DNA of 8,328 nt from assembly GCA_030639035.1 (NCBI GenBank), contig DAOWDM010000138.1, positions 1 through 8,328 of the forward strand, given 5' to 3'. Below, one piece after another: positions 7,122-8,328 of this stretch. Each line of letters opens with the position of its first letter. Within the stretch, counting starts at the first letter, position 1. Origin of the DNA: Alphaproteobacteria bacterium (GTDB lineage Bacteria > Pseudomonadota > Alphaproteobacteria > DAOWDM01). The position numbers were made by a program, and so were the translations under genes. The notes under the pieces were generated by a model. That model had not been told where the DNA came from, searched no databases, and was given only the letters and a program-made list of their open reading frames with translations.

Positions 7122-7927
7122 GCATAACATCAGAAAAACCTAGTAAAAGACCTACTCTTGCATCTCGTCCAGCAGGAATAAGAAAAGGGCAAAACATGAT
7201 AGCTGTAGCATCTGGCAAAGGCGGAGTTGGTAAAACATGGTTTTCCATTACTCTTTCCCATGCTCTCGCAAAAAGAAAGCAAAAAACTCTGCTGTTTGAT
7301 GCTGACCTTGGGCTTGCAAATATTGATATTCAGCTTGGACTTATGGCAGAGCGAGACCTTGGAAGCGTAATAGCAGGGCGTTTAACTCTTAATCAGGCAG
7401 TTATACCTTTTGATAATGAAGGTTTTGATATTATCGCAGGCAGGTCAGGTTCTGGAAGTTTAGCTAATATTCCTTTCAGCAGACTGCAAATGCTAAGAGA
7501 CGACTTGTCATTGCTGTCTAGTGCTTATGATAGGGTCGTTTTGGATTTAGGTGCAGGTGTAGAAAAATCGGTAAGGCATTTTTCTAAAAATGCAGGAACT
7601 TGCATAGTTGTATGCACTGATGAGCCTACATCGCTTACCGATGCTTATGCTTTTATTAAAATTACGCTTATGGATAGACCAGATGTTGATATTCGCATTG
7701 TTGTAAATGCTGTAAACTCTATAAGAGAGGGGGAGCGTACCTACAATACACTGCTAAAAGCTTGTCAGGGATTCTTGAAAATATCACCACCTTTGCTTGG
7801 AGTAATAAGAAGAGACACAAGAGTAAGAGACTCAATCAGAAACCAAACATCAATACTAACAAGACACCCAAATTCAGAAGCCGCCGCCGATGTAGAAGCT
7901 ATTGCAGAAAAACTGCTTAAAACATGA
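7118..7927 (+). CDS. flhG: MinD/ParA-like flagellar number regulator FlhG (FleN)
   Basis: FlhG (FleN, YlxH) is a MinD-type ATPase that partners FlhF and limits the number of flagella. The 269-residue product has the deviant Walker A SGKGGVGKT (32-40) with both lysines (K34, K39), the second conserved block DADLGLANID (61-70), and Walker B VVLDLGAG (140-147), where D143 opens the LDLGAG motif typical of the FlhG branch. Later conserved pieces are VNAVNS (196-201) and a C-terminal helix ending in AIAEKLLKT. Residues 1-26 are basic and hold no DQAxxLR box, and the chain stops soon after the last core helix, so the C-terminal membrane-targeting helix known from MinD and several FlhG proteins is not evident. 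The ATG overlaps the flhF stop by ATGA with AGAGG seven bases upstream; a second possible start is the ATG at 7196. Confidence 0.93.
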   Translation: MSITSEKPSKRPTLASRPAGIRKGQNMIAVASGKGGVGKTWFSITLSHALAKRKQKTLLFDADLGLANIDIQLGLMAERDLGSVIAGRLTLNQAVIPFDNEGFDIIAGRSGSGSLANIPFSRLQMLRDDLSLLSSAYDRVVLDLGAGVEKSVRHFSKNAGTCIVVCTDEPTSLTDAYAFIKITLMDRPDVDIRIVVNAVNSIREGERTYNTLLKACQGFLKISPPLLGVIRRDTRVRDSIRNQTSILTRHPNSEAAADVEAIAEKLLKT

Positions 7928-8328
7928 GTGAAATAACACCACCGCCAGCTCTTCCGCCTGCTGTTCAGCTATTAAAGACTCAAGCTGTTGTTTCTATTCC
8001 ACAGCCTTTGCCTGAACTTCTCAAATTCCCAATTGGAGCAGAAATAAAAGCACAGGTTGTTTCTACAACATCAAAAGGTATGGTTTCAATTAAGATTGGA
8101 GATACTTTACAAGAAATAAAAACTAATATACCTCTTCCTTTGAATGTAAATATCACCTTAAAAATCGTTCATTCTGATACAGGAAATATACAGCTGCGTA
8201 TTTTAACCATTAACGGAAAACCATATAATCCATCTTTAGGAATACAGCAGGGAACGGCAATAAAAAGTGGAGTCCAGACTCCTGATGCAATGCCTAAAAA
8301 TACAGCCGTACAAACAAGCAATGTTCCA
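7924..8328 (+). CDS. Putative flagellar hook-length control protein FliK-like, N-terminal part (3' end outside window)
   Basis: An open frame of 135 codons starts at an ATG that overlaps the flhG stop (ATGA) and runs off the window without a stop. The start of the product is proline-rich (ITPPPALPPAVQ). Residues about 40-105 look like a small beta-rich domain of alternating hydrophobic strands (for example GAEIKAQVV, GMVSIKIGD, NVNITLKIV, NIQLRILTI), ending in NGKPYNP. After that, from about residue 110, it turns low-complexity and rich in T, Q, A, P and N. A proline-rich start, a small beta domain and a long disordered middle fit FliK-type hook-length control proteins of alphaproteobacteria, and the flagellar neighbourhood agrees. 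The diagnostic C-terminal FliK domain would lie outside the window, so the name is an inference; it could also be another poorly conserved flagellar protein. No signal peptide or membrane helix is seen. Translation is probably coupled to flhG. Confidence 0.55.
   Translation, partial: MSEITPPPALPPAVQLLKTQAVVSIPQPLPELLKFPIGAEIKAQVVSTTSKGMVSIKIGDTLQEIKTNIPLPLNVNITLKIVHSDTGNIQLRILTINGKPYNPSLGIQQGTAIKSGVQTPDAMPKNTAVQTSNVP

Noticed and set aside
1..8328. Defence island, mobile element or recently transferred segment
   Set aside because: All genes are collinear flagellar genes with similar base composition; no transposase, integrase, tRNA, terminal repeat or CRISPR-like array is seen.

Overview
The window is a single, gap-poor, plus-strand flagellar operon segment. 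It carries nine genes in the order fliF (3' end only), fliG, fliH, fliN, flbD, flhA, flhF, flhG and the 5' part of a FliK-like gene. The base composition is AT-rich (about 40% GC by eye) and codon use looks uniform along the window. The gene order, the FlbD-type sigma-54 activator with its degenerate receiver domain sitting next to fliN, the FliH that starts with a YMFDVKFD-like motif, and the TRLD/DSPG variants in FlhF all point to an alphaproteobacterium. The gene order resembles the Caulobacter fliF-fliG-flbE(fliH)-fliN-flbD arrangement extended by flhA-flhF-flhG, as in Rhodospirillales-type genomes. The low GC suggests an AT-rich lineage rather than a typical high-GC Azospirillum, Magnetospirillum or Caulobacter. 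That assignment is inference from protein features only.

Layout: bases 1-443 encode the FliF C-terminus (second membrane helix and FliG-binding tail). A 48-bp spacer with an inverted repeat and a strong Shine-Dalgarno site leads into fliG (492-1511, TTG start). fliH (1524-2228), fliN (2239-2589) and flbD (2610-3941) follow with spacers of 10 to 20 bp. The largest remaining spacer, 52 bp, precedes flhA (3994-6117). flhF (6129-7121) follows closely. flhF/flhG and flhG/fliK-like overlap by four bases (ATGA), which suggests translational coupling. The last gene (7924 onward) runs off the window. There is no gene-free stretch longer than 52 bp, no RNA gene, no mobile element, no CRISPR array and no clear minus-strand gene.

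How the genes work together: FliF forms the MS ring, FliG the rotor layer bound to it, and FliN (with FliM, not encoded here) the C-ring. FliH regulates the export ATPase FliI (not here) and docks it to the C-ring and to FlhA, the major export gate protein. FlhF and FlhG are the SRP-type GTPase and MinD-type ATPase pair that set flagellar position and number. FlbD is the enhancer-binding protein that couples assembly of the early basal body to sigma-54 transcription of later flagellar genes. The partial last gene may be the hook-length control protein.

I did not find a previously undescribed system. The points worth a second look are small: the degenerate FlbD receiver, an FlhG lacking the usual terminal elements, a short FlhF with altered G3 motif, an 11-proline tract in FliH, a GAA-repeat acidic tract in FliN, and an inverted repeat between fliF and fliG.
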